A model generated the notes under the pieces. It was given only the letters and a program-made list of their open reading frames with translations, had not been told where the DNA came from and ran no database searches. Below are positions 1 to 8,833 of a stretch of 64,000 bases of DNA, piece after piece. The stretch comes from Hydrotalea sandarakina (GTDB lineage: Bacteria > Bacteroidota > Bacteroidia > Chitinophagales > Chitinophagaceae), in assembly GCF_003254115.1 (NCBI RefSeq), contig NZ_QKZV01000005.1:233489-297488 (forward strand). The letters run 5' to 3'. A program made the translations under genes and the position numbers. Position 1 is the first letter of the stretch. Each line of letters begins with the position of its first letter.

Positions 1-77
1 TAGGCGTTTCCTGCTTAAAATTGATAGCAGACGGGTACAAAAATACAACACAGCCTGCCGAATACAACAAAATAGGG

Positions 78-1484
78 TTATGGTTTAGCGTTGGCTGTTG
101 CCGTAAATAAAGTCCATGGCCAGGCTTTCATATTTTGCAAGAACTTTGATTGCCAAGCATATTCGGGATGGGCTTTGTAAAATTTTTCACCCACAAAATC
201 TTCTCCACAGGGATGCCCCATGTGTGCCCAAAACTGCATATGCGCCGCTAAGTCGGCAGTTGTTACCTTGCCTTGCACCGCTCCCATAGGATAATAAGGT
301 GCTAAATCCCACTCTTTGCAACCTTTGGCATCTTCATCAATATGCCCGCAAATAACACAACGGTTATTGGCTTGTGTATTATCTAACGCATCAAAATGAT
401 CGGCTTCCACTTGTTTTCCGGTAGTGGCATCTAATTTTCCTTTCAGGTTAACGCACACCAACTGTTCCATTCTGCGCTTACGGGCATTGGGGCTGGTAGT
501 GCTATCGTTTACATTAAAGGTTGTTTCCTGTTGTATGATTTGCGGATCGCTGGGGAAGTTAGAACCAATAATAGCCGTATCCTTACTGCGCCATACCCGA
601 TAATTTTTTAATCCCAGTTCCAACTTGGCTACTTCATTGGTTTTGGTATCACCAATCAACCAGTCGTTGGCATAACCGCCGTTATTGCCTTGCGTAAAAA
701 TAGCAATGGCATCATCAATACTATGGGCATATTGTGCCACTTTGCGTGCCCTTTCAAATTCAGGAATACCGGTGGTATCAAATCCTACAAACTGTGTAAT
801 AGTGGTTTCAGTGTACATTAATCCATTGTCAGTAATTACAAAGTCATCACCACTATGAATAAAACCGGGCATACAATCCATCATTAAATGATTGCCTTTT
901 TCCGGAACAATATCGGCAATAACATTCCAGTGTTGGCCAATAATGTATTCGGTCCAGTTATTATGCCCCATTACAATTTTTCCATCTTTGGTATAACTGC
1001 CGGTAGCTATAAAAGCACTACAATTACCCGGTGCTTTATTATTCCCACTGCCGGGATTTAAGCGGTTCATGATTTGTGGCACATAATAAAAAGCCAATTC
1101 TTCCACCGCATTATAAGCCGTTAAATCAAGGCTATCATAATGCAACCCTTGGTCGTGCAAGCCGGCTACTATGCCATTCAATTCATCTTTATATTCCCTA
1201 TCTAATTTATTCCACAAAAAGTTTTGGGCACAGGTACGGTAAAAACTCCAATCTTTTTGGGTTTCGTGTGCCAAGTAATAGGCCACTGATTGTATGGAAG
1301 TATCAATTTCATGTGCCAATAAATAACCATGCTGATAACCAATTTCAGAGGGTGTACCGGCTAAGTGTACATAAACCCATCCATTTTTTCTTTCTTTTGA
1401 AGCTTTACTCAATGTATTATGATAAGCATTGTTGTGGCAAGCAGAAAGTACTACTAAACCAAATAAGCATAGGGCTAATTTCAT
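78..1484 (-). CDS. C45-type autoproteolytic acyltransferase/hydrolase-like lipoprotein
   Basis: Probable secreted Ntn-hydrolase related to peptidase C45 / phospholipase B-like proteins. The N terminus is a lipoprotein signal (hydrophobic run ending LSA-C, Cys about residue 16), so the protein is probably membrane-anchored outside the cytoplasm. The family-type nucleophile is seen in the G-N-C-S-A-F segment (Cys about residue 155), preceded by the conserved-looking YNAVEE region and followed by a GHNNWTEY segment, as expected for this fold. I chose the ATG at 1484 over an in-frame TTG at 1490. Substrate is unknown; it could be an acyl-amino-acid or phospholipid hydrolase. It stands alone on the minus strand. 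Confidence 0.7.
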   Translation of the reverse strand: MKLALCLFGLVVLSACHNNAYHNTLSKASKERKNGWVYVHLAGTPSEIGYQHGYLLAHEIDTSIQSVAYYLAHETQKDWSFYRTCAQNFLWNKLDREYKDELNGIVAGLHDQGLHYDSLDLTAYNAVEELAFYYVPQIMNRLNPGSGNNKAPGNCSAFIATGSYTKDGKIVMGHNNWTEYIIGQHWNVIADIVPEKGNHLMMDCMPGFIHSGDDFVITDNGLMYTETTITQFVGFDTTGIPEFERARKVAQYAHSIDDAIAIFTQGNNGGYANDWLIGDTKTNEVAKLELGLKNYRVWRSKDTAIIGSNFPSDPQIIQQETTFNVNDSTTSPNARKRRMEQLVCVNLKGKLDATTGKQVEADHFDALDNTQANNRCVICGHIDEDAKGCKEWDLAPYYPMGAVQGKVTTADLAAHMQFWAHMGHPCGEDFVGEKFYKAHPEYAWQSKFLQNMKAWPWTLFTATANAKP

Positions 1485-1646
1485 GAGCAAATGTTTTGGT
1501 AGATGGAAGTTACATGGAATATTGGCGCAACAGGCTGAAAATTAGCTTAAATACCCAGTCATAAAAAGCAAATGAAATGAGTAAAAGATGGTTGCTGCTG
1601 TAAAAAAAATATATGGGTTCCAAAGCCTACCCCTTTCCAAACTGGT

Positions 1647-1733
1647 TCGAGACTGCTTCGAGTCAACAGCGTTGCGCAACGCTGTAAGTCCGAATGAATA
1701 TCGAATTTGAATAGAGGGTGAATAAAAGGTATT
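1647..1733. repeat. dispersed repeat with 11-nt-phased TCGA motifs, left copy
   Basis: TCGAG occurs at 1647 and 1658 (11 nt apart). An 18-bp perfect palindrome follows (CAGCGTTGC and its reverse complement), then CCGAA at 1690 and TCGAA at 1701 (again 11 nt apart), ending in AAAAGGTATT near 1724-1733. A second copy with the same order of parts lies at 63786-63898. The 11-nt period is not a multiple of three, so this is not coding; it fills most of the gene-free stretch 1485-1902. The short minus-strand reading frame across it is rejected. Confidence 0.5.
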
Positions 1734-1902
1734 ACCGGTGTTGCCCAATTCCGGCCAAAAGTACAACAGTGAATATAAGCATCCCCATCTTGCCCATAAT
1801 ACCTTTGATTTTTGTGGGGTTAAAACATTAAATAAACCTTATGCAGCTATTTTAGGTACAGTAGCCGCTTAAAATTGGTATCTTCCCATCTAAAATTTAC
1901 GT

Positions 1903-2370
1903 ATGAAATCACTTGCTATTGCCATTTTCGCTATTTTATTATGCAGCGGCCAATCGTTGTTTGCTCAAAAAAATGCCATGGCCGGCATGCATCCCACCCT
2001 TAACCACATTGCAGTGTATGTGTTTGATTTGCAAAAGCAAGCCGATTTTTACCATGATGTGATGTATTTAGACACCATACCCGAACCCTTTCACGATGGC
2101 AAGCATGTTTGGTATCGCATAGGCCCACACAGCCAATTACACTTGATTCAAGGTGCTAAAGCGGTTAAAAACCACGATATTAATACCCATATTTGCTTCA
2201 GCGTGCCCAACTTAAAAGCATTTATTGAGCATTTGAGTAATTTGGGGGTTGCTTATCAAAGTTGGACCGGCGAAAAGCATGGCATTACCAAAAGGCAAGA
2301 CGGCGTACAGCAAATTTACCTGCAGGATACAGAGGGGAATTGGATAGAAGTGAATGATGACCGCTTTTAA
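1903..2370 (+). CDS. Secreted VOC (glyoxalase/bleomycin-resistance) family protein
   Basis: A single VOC domain of about 125 residues follows a cleavable signal peptide (hydrophobic residues 4-20, ending SLFAQ). The βαβββ pattern is visible: LNHIAVYVFD opens the first module, HICFSVPN the second, and IYLQDTEGNWIEVND closes it with the usual C-terminal Glu. Conserved His and Glu residues could bind a metal. VOC proteins include glyoxalase I and dioxygenases; the substrate here cannot be told. A periplasmic or outer-membrane-facing location is implied by the signal peptide. Confidence 0.8.
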   Translation: MKSLAIAIFAILLCSGQSLFAQKNAMAGMHPTLNHIAVYVFDLQKQADFYHDVMYLDTIPEPFHDGKHVWYRIGPHSQLHLIQGAKAVKNHDINTHICFSVPNLKAFIEHLSNLGVAYQSWTGEKHGITKRQDGVQQIYLQDTEGNWIEVNDDRF

Positions 2371-2407
2371 AGGTTAAAAGCCCCTTTAAAATCAGGTTTA
2401 CGCTTTG

Positions 2408-2428
2408 TACTTTTGCACCCTATCTTTG
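2408..2428 (+). promoter_or_regulatory. Two overlapping-region -7 boxes upstream of the TPR gene
   Basis: TACTTTTG (2408-2415) and TATCTTTG (2421-2428) both match the Bacteroidota -7 consensus TAnnTTTG and lie 20-40 nt before the ATG at 2448. No good -33 TTTG at 19-21 nt spacing was found for either, so which one is used is open. Confidence 0.35.
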
Positions 2429-2447
2429 CAGCCCATAAAAAACAAGT

Positions 2448-3098
2448 ATGAAGTTTTACAACCTGATTATTAAATATAGATTCTGGCTAGGCATTTTAGC
2501 ATTGATTTTAGCGGTAATAGTTACCATTACCAGTGGTTTTTGGCCGGCCTTCGTATTGTATTTATTGGCTGTAATTGCCATTTTTACCCATTTCTTTATT
2601 GGGCCACTGCGTTTAATTCAGGACCCCATGGAACAAGGAAATGTAGAAGAAGTAGAAAAAATATTGAATTCCATTTGGTTTCCCAACTTATTATACAAAC
2701 CTGTTCGCTCAACCTACTTTACCATTAAAGGTAATTTAGCCATGATGAACCAGGATTTTGATACAGCCGAAAAACACCTGAAAAAAAGTAATGATTTGGG
2801 TGCCCCCATGCCGGAAGCAGAAGGCGCCAATAAATTACAATTGGGCATGATGGCTATGCAAAGAGGCGATTTAAAACAAGCCGAAAGTTATATGCGTGCA
2901 GCTATACGTTTAGGTATTCCCGATAAAGAAAGTGAAGCTGTTGCATTTTTAGGCATGTGCCAAATTTTTATGAACAAGCGCGAATTCAGAGCTGCTAAAG
3001 ACTATTTTAGAAAAGCCAAAGCCTGTAAGCCCAAAACCAAGCAGGTGGTTGATCAGATAAAAGAAATAGAAAAATATATTTCACGTATTCCCGGTTAA
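2448..3098 (+). CDS. Membrane-anchored tetratricopeptide repeat protein
   Basis: Two hydrophobic segments near the N terminus (about residues 11-28 and 30-50) anchor the protein. The rest is helical, with TPR-like units around residues 88-205 (for example FDTAEKHLKKS, GDLKQAESYMRAAIRLG and REFRAAKDYFRKAKACKP). TPR proteins act as scaffolds; no enzymatic motif is present. The gene is followed 19 nt later by the small secreted protein at 3118, so they may share a transcript. Role unknown. Confidence 0.75.
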   Translation: MKFYNLIIKYRFWLGILALILAVIVTITSGFWPAFVLYLLAVIAIFTHFFIGPLRLIQDPMEQGNVEEVEKILNSIWFPNLLYKPVRSTYFTIKGNLAMMNQDFDTAEKHLKKSNDLGAPMPEAEGANKLQLGMMAMQRGDLKQAESYMRAAIRLGIPDKESEAVAFLGMCQIFMNKREFRAAKDYFRKAKACKPKTKQVVDQIKEIEKYISRIPG

Positions 3099-3117
3099 TT
3101 AACCTATTGAATAGTAT

Positions 3118-3558
3118 ATGTATTCGCAAACAATATTGCTAAATGGGCTAAAAAAAATAATGACCTTATGCCTAATTACAGCTTTTAGTTTGCATACATT
3201 GGTTACTTTACCCAACCATATAAACGCAGGTAGAAGTTTTATTGCTTTGTACAATTACTGCTTGCAAGAAGACGACAATTTGAATTTATTAGAATTCATT
3301 GGCGAAAAATTATTATTAGCCGGATTTGACCCCACCGAACAACAGGAAACACACAACAATGGCAACCATCCTTTTTTGCCGGTACCCAATACTGCCGCCA
3401 TTAGTTTTTCTATTTTATTTTTTCAGAACGTAAATACTTTCAATAATAGCATTTGTTTTATTTCACAACAACCCTATACCGTTGTTACTGCTTTTAATGG
3501 CCTTTCTACCGGCTACGCAGGCAATGTATTCCACCCCCCCTTACGCATAATTGGTTAA
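3118..3558 (+). CDS. Small secreted protein preceding a TonB receptor, function unknown
   Basis: 146 residues, with a hydrophobic N-terminal segment (about residues 13-30) that may be a signal peptide; an alternative ATG at 3160 would shorten it. No family recognised. It ends in a VFHPPLR-type tail; I recall small Bacteroidota proteins encoded just before metal-related TonB receptors or efflux genes ending similarly, but this is memory, not a search. Its position 166 nt ahead of a TonB-dependent receptor suggests a linked role (inference). Codon use looks normal. Confidence 0.55.
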   Translation: MYSQTILLNGLKKIMTLCLITAFSLHTLVTLPNHINAGRSFIALYNYCLQEDDNLNLLEFIGEKLLLAGFDPTEQQETHNNGNHPFLPVPNTAAISFSILFFQNVNTFNNSICFISQQPYTVVTAFNGLSTGYAGNVFHPPLRIIG

Positions 3559-3723
3559 GCAACACTGCCATGCAATGGTAACGTTTCAGCATTCAAAAAA
3601 TGCTTATTGAAAACGGCTACACATTATGATTGTTGATGCAGGTTAAAAAATATCGTTTTCACAATAACACCAACGGTATATCCCTGCCGTAAACTTTTAT
3701 CCACTTTATTAACTTAAATACCC

Positions 3724-5901
3724 ATGTTACGTATCTATATTACGTTATTACTCATACTATTTTATGAAGCAACCCTTTCGCAGCAAATAGTGCGTGGGGT
3801 AGTATTAGATAGTGCAGGAACGCAGCCATTAAGTGGCGTTACCGTTAAACTGCCTGAGATAAAACAAACAACCATTACCGATAGCACCGGGCATTTTATT
3901 TTTCGTTTAAACACCTCTGAACTAAAACAAAAAATTCGCTTCAGTTATACCGGTTTGGCCAATAAAGATTCTACTATTCAATTACCCGGAAAAGGGGAAG
4001 TAATGCTGCATGTACATTTACAGCATACAACCAACCAATTAGCCGATGTAATAGTGGTAGCTGCTTCAAAAACCAATTCAAGAATGGAAGATTTGCCGAC
4101 CAGAGTAGAAGTAATTGGCACTGAAGAAATTGAGGAAGAAACGCAAATTAATCCGGGCAATATGTTGGGTTTATTAGGCGATGTGGCAGGCATACAAGTA
4201 CAACAAACCAATGCCGCTACCGGCAATGCCGATTTACGTATTCAAGGCCTACCGGGCAGGTACACGCAAATACTGCGCGATGGAATGCCCTTATTTGCCG
4301 GTTATTCAGGCAGCTTTGGCTTGTTACAAATACCACCTTTAGATTTAAAGCAGGTTGAATTAATTAAAGGTGCAGCTTCTACTTTATATGGTGGTGGCGC
4401 CATTGCCGGTATGATGAACTTAGTTTCTAAAACGCCGAAACGTAACCAACCCGAAAACAGTATTTTATTGAATAGAACTTCCTTATTGGAAAATAACGTA
4501 AACCTGTTTTCATCTGCCCGAAATAACCATTTGGGCTATACTTTATTTGCGGGTGGCAATACACAAGAAGCCGTCGATATCTATCACAATGGCTTTAGTA
4601 CAGTACCCAATGTAAAAAGCTTATTTATACATCCGCGGATATTTGTTTACAACAATGCCAATAGCACCTTCATTGTAGGTTATACACTCAATGCAGAAGA
4701 CCGAAAAGGGGGCGATATGCAAGTGTTAGAGGGAAAAGCGAACACAGCCCATCAGTTCTTCATTCAAAATAAAAGCTTACGCAATACCATTGACGCAGAT
4801 TGGGAATACCAATTAACCAACGGAGCACATCTTAGTTTGAAAGGCACAACCAGTTTATATAACCGTAAGGTACTTACTGATTTATTTGGCATGGAAGCCC
4901 ATCAAAATTTATGGTACAGCGAATTGGCTTACAGCAAAAAAAATGAACACCATAACTGGGTTGCCGGCTTAAATTTTAACGGTGATGCCTTTGTGAAAAA
5001 GCAACCGGAAAGTACTTTATTAACCAATGAAAATGGTTATACCATAGGTGCCTATGTACAAGACGATTGGAAAATTACCTCCCATTTAACGGCTGAGGCG
5101 GGAATGCGGTTTGACTACCACAGTGTATATGGCAATTTTTTATTGCCGCGTATATCGTTCATGTATCGGTTTAGCCCGCAACTTACCGTTCGATTGGGTA
5201 GCGGCATGGGTTATAAAACTCCTTCTTTATTTTCGGGCGATGTAGATGAACGTTTTTACCGTTACCTGGCAGGATATAAACCCGGTACCATTGCAGAAAA
5301 AAGTGTTGGTGCAAACTTTGATGTTAATTATAAATGGCGTACCGATGAATGGCAGTTCACTTTGAATCAAAGCTTTTTTTATACCGCCATTCAGCACCCG
5401 CTGCTATTAGACTCAATAACGAACCCCTATAATATGCGTTGGTATAATGCAGCACAAAATATTACTACTGCCGGTTTTGAAACCTATTTGCAGGCAAGAG
5501 AGGATGAAACCGAATTATACCTTGGTTACGTATATACCAATACTAAGCGGCAGTATGATGCTCAGGCGCCAAATTTTCCGTTGATAGCCAAGCATAAAAT
5601 TGCAGCTTTGGCCAATATTGAGCCGGTAGATAATGTTAGAGTAGGGTTAGAATTATCGTACACCGGCCAACAATATTTGGATGACGGCAGTAGCACCAGA
5701 GGTTATATACTTTCTGCTGCCATGCTGAATTATCGTTTTAAAAAAATATCATTTGTATTAAATTGTGAAAATCTATTTAACTTTAAACAAGGCAATTACG
5801 GACAGTTGGTTTATCCACCTTATACCAATCCGGTATTCAGTGATATTTGGGGACCGCTGGAAGGTAGAGTTTTTAACTTTTCAGTGCAGATAAAATGGTA
5901 G
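3724..5901 (+). CDS. TonB-dependent outer-membrane receptor with CarboxypepD_reg-like domain
   Basis: 725 residues. A signal peptide (about 1-19) is followed by a carboxypeptidase-regulatory-like beta domain (about 20-100: VRGVVLDSAG...LSGVTVKLPE). The plug spans about 120-235 and contains GLPGRYTQILRDGMPLF and the VELIKGAASTLYGGGAIAGMMNLVSK signature. A 22-strand-type beta barrel fills the rest, ending in an aromatic-rich final strand (FNFSVQIKW). Such receptors import siderophores, metal chelates, cobalamin or other large ligands using TonB-ExbBD energy. The barrel resembles siderophore/vitamin receptors rather than SusC (no SusD partner is present). The ligand cannot be deduced. Confidence 0.9.
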   Translation: MLRIYITLLLILFYEATLSQQIVRGVVLDSAGTQPLSGVTVKLPEIKQTTITDSTGHFIFRLNTSELKQKIRFSYTGLANKDSTIQLPGKGEVMLHVHLQHTTNQLADVIVVAASKTNSRMEDLPTRVEVIGTEEIEEETQINPGNMLGLLGDVAGIQVQQTNAATGNADLRIQGLPGRYTQILRDGMPLFAGYSGSFGLLQIPPLDLKQVELIKGAASTLYGGGAIAGMMNLVSKTPKRNQPENSILLNRTSLLENNVNLFSSARNNHLGYTLFAGGNTQEAVDIYHNGFSTVPNVKSLFIHPRIFVYNNANSTFIVGYTLNAEDRKGGDMQVLEGKANTAHQFFIQNKSLRNTIDADWEYQLTNGAHLSLKGTTSLYNRKVLTDLFGMEAHQNLWYSELAYSKKNEHHNWVAGLNFNGDAFVKKQPESTLLTNENGYTIGAYVQDDWKITSHLTAEAGMRFDYHSVYGNFLLPRISFMYRFSPQLTVRLGSGMGYKTPSLFSGDVDERFYRYLAGYKPGTIAEKSVGANFDVNYKWRTDEWQFTLNQSFFYTAIQHPLLLDSITNPYNMRWYNAAQNITTAGFETYLQAREDETELYLGYVYTNTKRQYDAQAPNFPLIAKHKIAALANIEPVDNVRVGLELSYTGQQYLDDGSSTRGYILSAAMLNYRFKKISFVLNCENLFNFKQGNYGQLVYPPYTNPVFSDIWGPLEGRVFNFSVQIKW

Positions 5902-5965
5902 TAATCCTTTACAAATGATTAAAGTCATTTTATACCGCCCAACAACTGCATAATTTTACTGAAAC

Positions 5966-6070
5966 ATGAAGCTAATTTGGTTGCGCCTTTTAATCATTTG
6001 TATTTTATGTGCTTTATTGGCATGGGGTGTAGCCGGCATTATTCAATATTTTTTACCTGATAATTATTAG
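5966..6070 (+). CDS. Small single-pass membrane protein (34 aa)
   Basis: A 34-residue frame starts at ATG 5966 and ends at TAG 6070. It reads as a short basic N terminus (MKLIWLR), one strongly hydrophobic helix of about 20 residues, and a polar tail ending LPDNY. It lies in the gap between the TonB receptor and the DUF2892 gene, all on the same strand. The clean single-helix composition favours a real small membrane protein, but conservation cannot be tested here. Confidence 0.45.
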   Translation: MKLIWLRLLIICILCALLAWGVAGIIQYFLPDNY

Positions 6071-6127
6071 CGAACTAAATAACCAAAATATTGTTGAAAA
6101 TCATTCATTAAAAAAAACACCTAGCAT

Positions 6128-6355
6128 ATGAAAAAAAACATGGGCGCCGCCGATCGCATCATACGCATTATAGTGGCTATAGTATTGGCCATTCTGTTTT
6201 TTACCCATACCGTTACCGGTACAGCAGGTATTGTTATTATTATTATTGCAGCAGTATTTTTAGCTACCTCATTTGTGGGCTTTTGTCCTTTGTACACCAT
6301 TTTTGGTATTAAAACCTGTAAGGTTCATCCTTCTGAACACAAGCAGGCATCCTAA
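6128..6355 (+). CDS. DUF2892 (YgaP-like) small membrane protein
   Basis: 75 residues matching the DUF2892 pattern: N-terminal MKKNMGAADRIIRI, two adjacent membrane helices (about 13-30 and 36-55), then the G-F-C-P-L-Y segment with its Cys, and a short tail. In other bacteria this domain occurs alone or fused to a rhodanese (YgaP), so a link to sulfur or redox chemistry is possible but unproven. It ends 28 nt before the shared terminator at 6383. Confidence 0.85.
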   Translation: MKKNMGAADRIIRIIVAIVLAILFFTHTVTGTAGIVIIIIAAVFLATSFVGFCPLYTIFGIKTCKVHPSEHKQAS

Positions 6356-6382
6356 AGTTTTAAAGTAAATAGCATAGCGTTT

Positions 6383-6418
6383 AAAAAAACCCGGTTTTGA
6401 AAATTCAACCGGGTTTTT
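6383..6418. terminator. Bidirectional Rho-independent terminator
   Basis: Inverted repeat AAAAACCCGGTT / AACCGGGTTTTT with a short loop, with A-run before and T-run after. It lies between the convergent DUF2892 gene (ends 6355) and pgl (stop at 6421), so it can end transcripts from both sides. Confidence 0.85.
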
Positions 6419-6420
6419 AT

Positions 6421-7152
6421 TTAAACAGAAGGTGTTAGTAGTGCTGTAGCTGCCGCATCGGCAAACCAATGCAAGCTACCCTTAGGCTGAATAATTTGCG
6501 AAGGATATTGATCTACATTGCTTGGCCCTTCCAATACTGCTTTTAATGCATGGGCTTTATTGCTACCGGTAGTTATAAATGCCACATGTGCCGATTGGTT
6601 TACGATGGGTGCCGTTAATGTAACCCTATACATATCTTGAGCAGCCAACCATAATGATGTAACCCATTTTTGGGTTTCATGAATAACATTTGTTCCGGGA
6701 AATAACGACAAGGTATGTCCGTCATCGCCCATGCCCAATAAAACCAAATCGAAACTAAAGGGTTGGTTATTGAAGTATTTATGCAAAATGGCTTCATAGG
6801 CTTCAGCTGAAGCTTCCGGCGTAATGTTTTCCGTTTGCATAATATGTATTTGTTCCTTTTTAACAGGAACACTATTCAACAAAGTATCAAAAGCCATTTT
6901 AGCATTGTTGCGCTCATCATTAAAGGGAACAAAGCGTTCATCGCCCCAAAAAAAATGCAGCTTATCCCATTCAATTTTATTGCGGTAAGTTGGTGAGGCT
7001 AATAACAGATGTAAACTTTTAGGCGTATTACCACCTGACAATGCTATGGTAAATCTGCTCTGTTTTTTCAGCGTATCGGCAATCAACTCTACCATCCAAT
7101 TGGCAACAGTATGCATTAGTGCATCTACTGAGGGTTCAACATGAAGCGGCAT
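6421..7152 (-). CDS. pgl: 6-phosphogluconolactonase
   Basis: Hydrolyses 6-phosphoglucono-1,5-lactone to 6-phosphogluconate, second step of the oxidative pentose-phosphate pathway. 243 residues, normal for the NagB-like lactonase family (DevB type). Seen: FTIALSGGNTPKSLHLLL near residue 40, the FFWGDERFVP motif near residue 85, and LVLLGMGDDGHTLSLFPG near residue 145. It is the last gene of a gnd-zwf-pgl cluster, 113 nt after zwf, so the three enzymes that turn glucose-6-phosphate into ribulose-5-phosphate with two NADPH are together. Confidence 0.95.
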   Translation of the reverse strand: MPLHVEPSVDALMHTVANWMVELIADTLKKQSRFTIALSGGNTPKSLHLLLASPTYRNKIEWDKLHFFWGDERFVPFNDERNNAKMAFDTLLNSVPVKKEQIHIMQTENITPEASAEAYEAILHKYFNNQPFSFDLVLLGMGDDGHTLSLFPGTNVIHETQKWVTSLWLAAQDMYRVTLTAPIVNQSAHVAFITTGSNKAHALKAVLEGPSNVDQYPSQIIQPKGSLHWFADAAATALLTPSV

Positions 7153-7265
7153 GGTGCGTTTATTTTTAATTCAAAAATTTATTTTACAACAAGGCCATTC
7201 CGTTAGTATTACTTTAAACACCTATAATGGCTGCCTGCCAATCATCAACCTTATTAGTTGGGCAG

Positions 7266-8789
7266 TTATTCCTTATGCACAACAGGTAAAGTAATCCAGT
7301 TATGACCGTCACGGGCAATTAATGCTTCTGCATCTTCGGGCCCCCAGCTATCAGGACTATAATTAGGGAAGTTGGCCGGTGGTCGCATTTGCCAGGTTTC
7401 TAAAATGGGCATAATAATTTTCCAGGCAGCTTCTACCTGATCATCACGCATAAACAAAGTAGCATCGCCTTGCATTACATCCAACAGCAAAGTTTCATAA
7501 GCTTCAGGCTCGTGTCCGTCGTAGGCATCTGCATAGCTGAAAATCATGTCCACGGGGTTCAGTGTAAAATCCTGCCCGGGCTTTTTAGCCTGAAAACGCA
7601 AGCGAATATCCATATTGGGTTGAATGCTCAGGGTAAGGCGGTTAGGACGCCAGGTATCGGCCGATTCGGGTGGAAAAGCAAACTTTGGTGCTTGCTTAAA
7701 CTGAATGGTAATGGTAGTTGTTTTTTCATGTAAATATTTGCCGGTGCGCACATAAAAAGGCACATCTTGCCAGCGCCAGTTATCAATAAAAAACTTAACA
7801 GCGGCAAAGGTTTCCACATTTGAGTTGGGATTTACATTGTCTTCTTCTCTATAGCCTTTCACTTCCTTGCCCTTCATCCAACCGGAACTGTACTGTCCTC
7901 TTACTGCATGCTCATGCACCTGATCGCGGGTTATTTTTCTAATAGCATTTAATACATCAACTTTTTTGTTACGAATTTCATTGGCATCAAAGCTTACCGG
8001 TGCTTCCATGGCAATCATACAAATTAGTTGAAGTATGTGGTTTTGCACCATATCGCGCAAGGCACCACTGTTTTCGTAATACCCTCCTCTTTCTTCAACA
8101 CCCACAGTTTCTGCATTGGTAATTTGCACATGGTCAATATACCTTCTGTTCCAAATAGGTTCAAATAAAGCATTGGCAAAGCGAAAAACCAGAATGTTTT
8201 GCACTGTTTCTTTTCCTAAATAATGGTCTATACGGTAAATCTGTTCTTCTTTAAACATGCTTTTTAATAAAGCATTCAATTCATGTGCACTTTGCAAATC
8301 GTGCCCAAAGGGTTTTTCAATTACTATGCGAACGCATTCAGCAATATCATCTAAATTGAGTTTGCCTAAACTGGTTGCAATGTCGGGAACCAATTGAGGG
8401 GCTACTGCCAAATAGAATATAACTTGTGGTTTAATAGACCATTCAGATTGTTTAGCTGCTGCAAATTCTTTTAATTTATTGTAAGCAGTTGTGTCTTCAC
8501 CATCCATTGAAATATAATGAATATTCTGACTGTATTTATCCCAGTGTTGTTGTGATTTAGGATCGCTTTTACTGCGGCTGTATAAGTCAATACCCTTCCA
8601 TAATCTTTCTCTAAAATTTTCATCACTGTATTGGCTTCTACCCAATCCTACAACAGCAAATTTCTCGGGCATATATCCGTCTAAAAACAAATTATATAAG
8701 GCGGGTGATAATTTCCGTTGATTTAAATCACCGCTACCTCCAAATATAAAAATGATGGTAGGCGGTGGAAGCAAATTTTCATTTGACAT
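7266..8789 (-). CDS. zwf: Glucose-6-phosphate 1-dehydrogenase
   Basis: Oxidises glucose-6-phosphate to 6-phosphogluconolactone with NADP+. 507 residues, typical length. The nucleotide-binding motif [11 protein letters not shown] is at about residue 18, and the catalytic signature RIDHYLGKE at about residue 190 carries the active-site His and Lys. It starts at ATG 8789, 44 nt after the end of gnd, which precedes it on the minus strand. Confidence 0.97.
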   Translation of the reverse strand: MSNENLLPPPTIIFIFGGSGDLNQRKLSPALYNLFLDGYMPEKFAVVGLGRSQYSDENFRERLWKGIDLYSRSKSDPKSQQHWDKYSQNIHYISMDGEDTTAYNKLKEFAAAKQSEWSIKPQVIFYLAVAPQLVPDIATSLGKLNLDDIAECVRIVIEKPFGHDLQSAHELNALLKSMFKEEQIYRIDHYLGKETVQNILVFRFANALFEPIWNRRYIDHVQITNAETVGVEERGGYYENSGALRDMVQNHILQLICMIAMEAPVSFDANEIRNKKVDVLNAIRKITRDQVHEHAVRGQYSSGWMKGKEVKGYREEDNVNPNSNVETFAAVKFFIDNWRWQDVPFYVRTGKYLHEKTTTITIQFKQAPKFAFPPESADTWRPNRLTLSIQPNMDIRLRFQAKKPGQDFTLNPVDMIFSYADAYDGHEPEAYETLLLDVMQGDATLFMRDDQVEAAWKIIMPILETWQMRPPANFPNYSPDSWGPEDAEALIARDGHNWITLPVVHKE

Positions 8790-8833
8790 AACCTAAAAAT
8801 TAAACTTTGAAAAAATAATGTATCTGTTAATAA

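Noticed and set aside
1542..1766. 74-codon minus-strand frame
   Set aside because: It runs through the phased TCGA repeat and has no recognisable domain or start context.
2900..3160. Alternative, shorter start (ATG 3160) for the small protein at 3118
   Set aside because: Possible but not preferred; both give a hydrophobic N terminus, so the longer frame was kept and the alternative noted.
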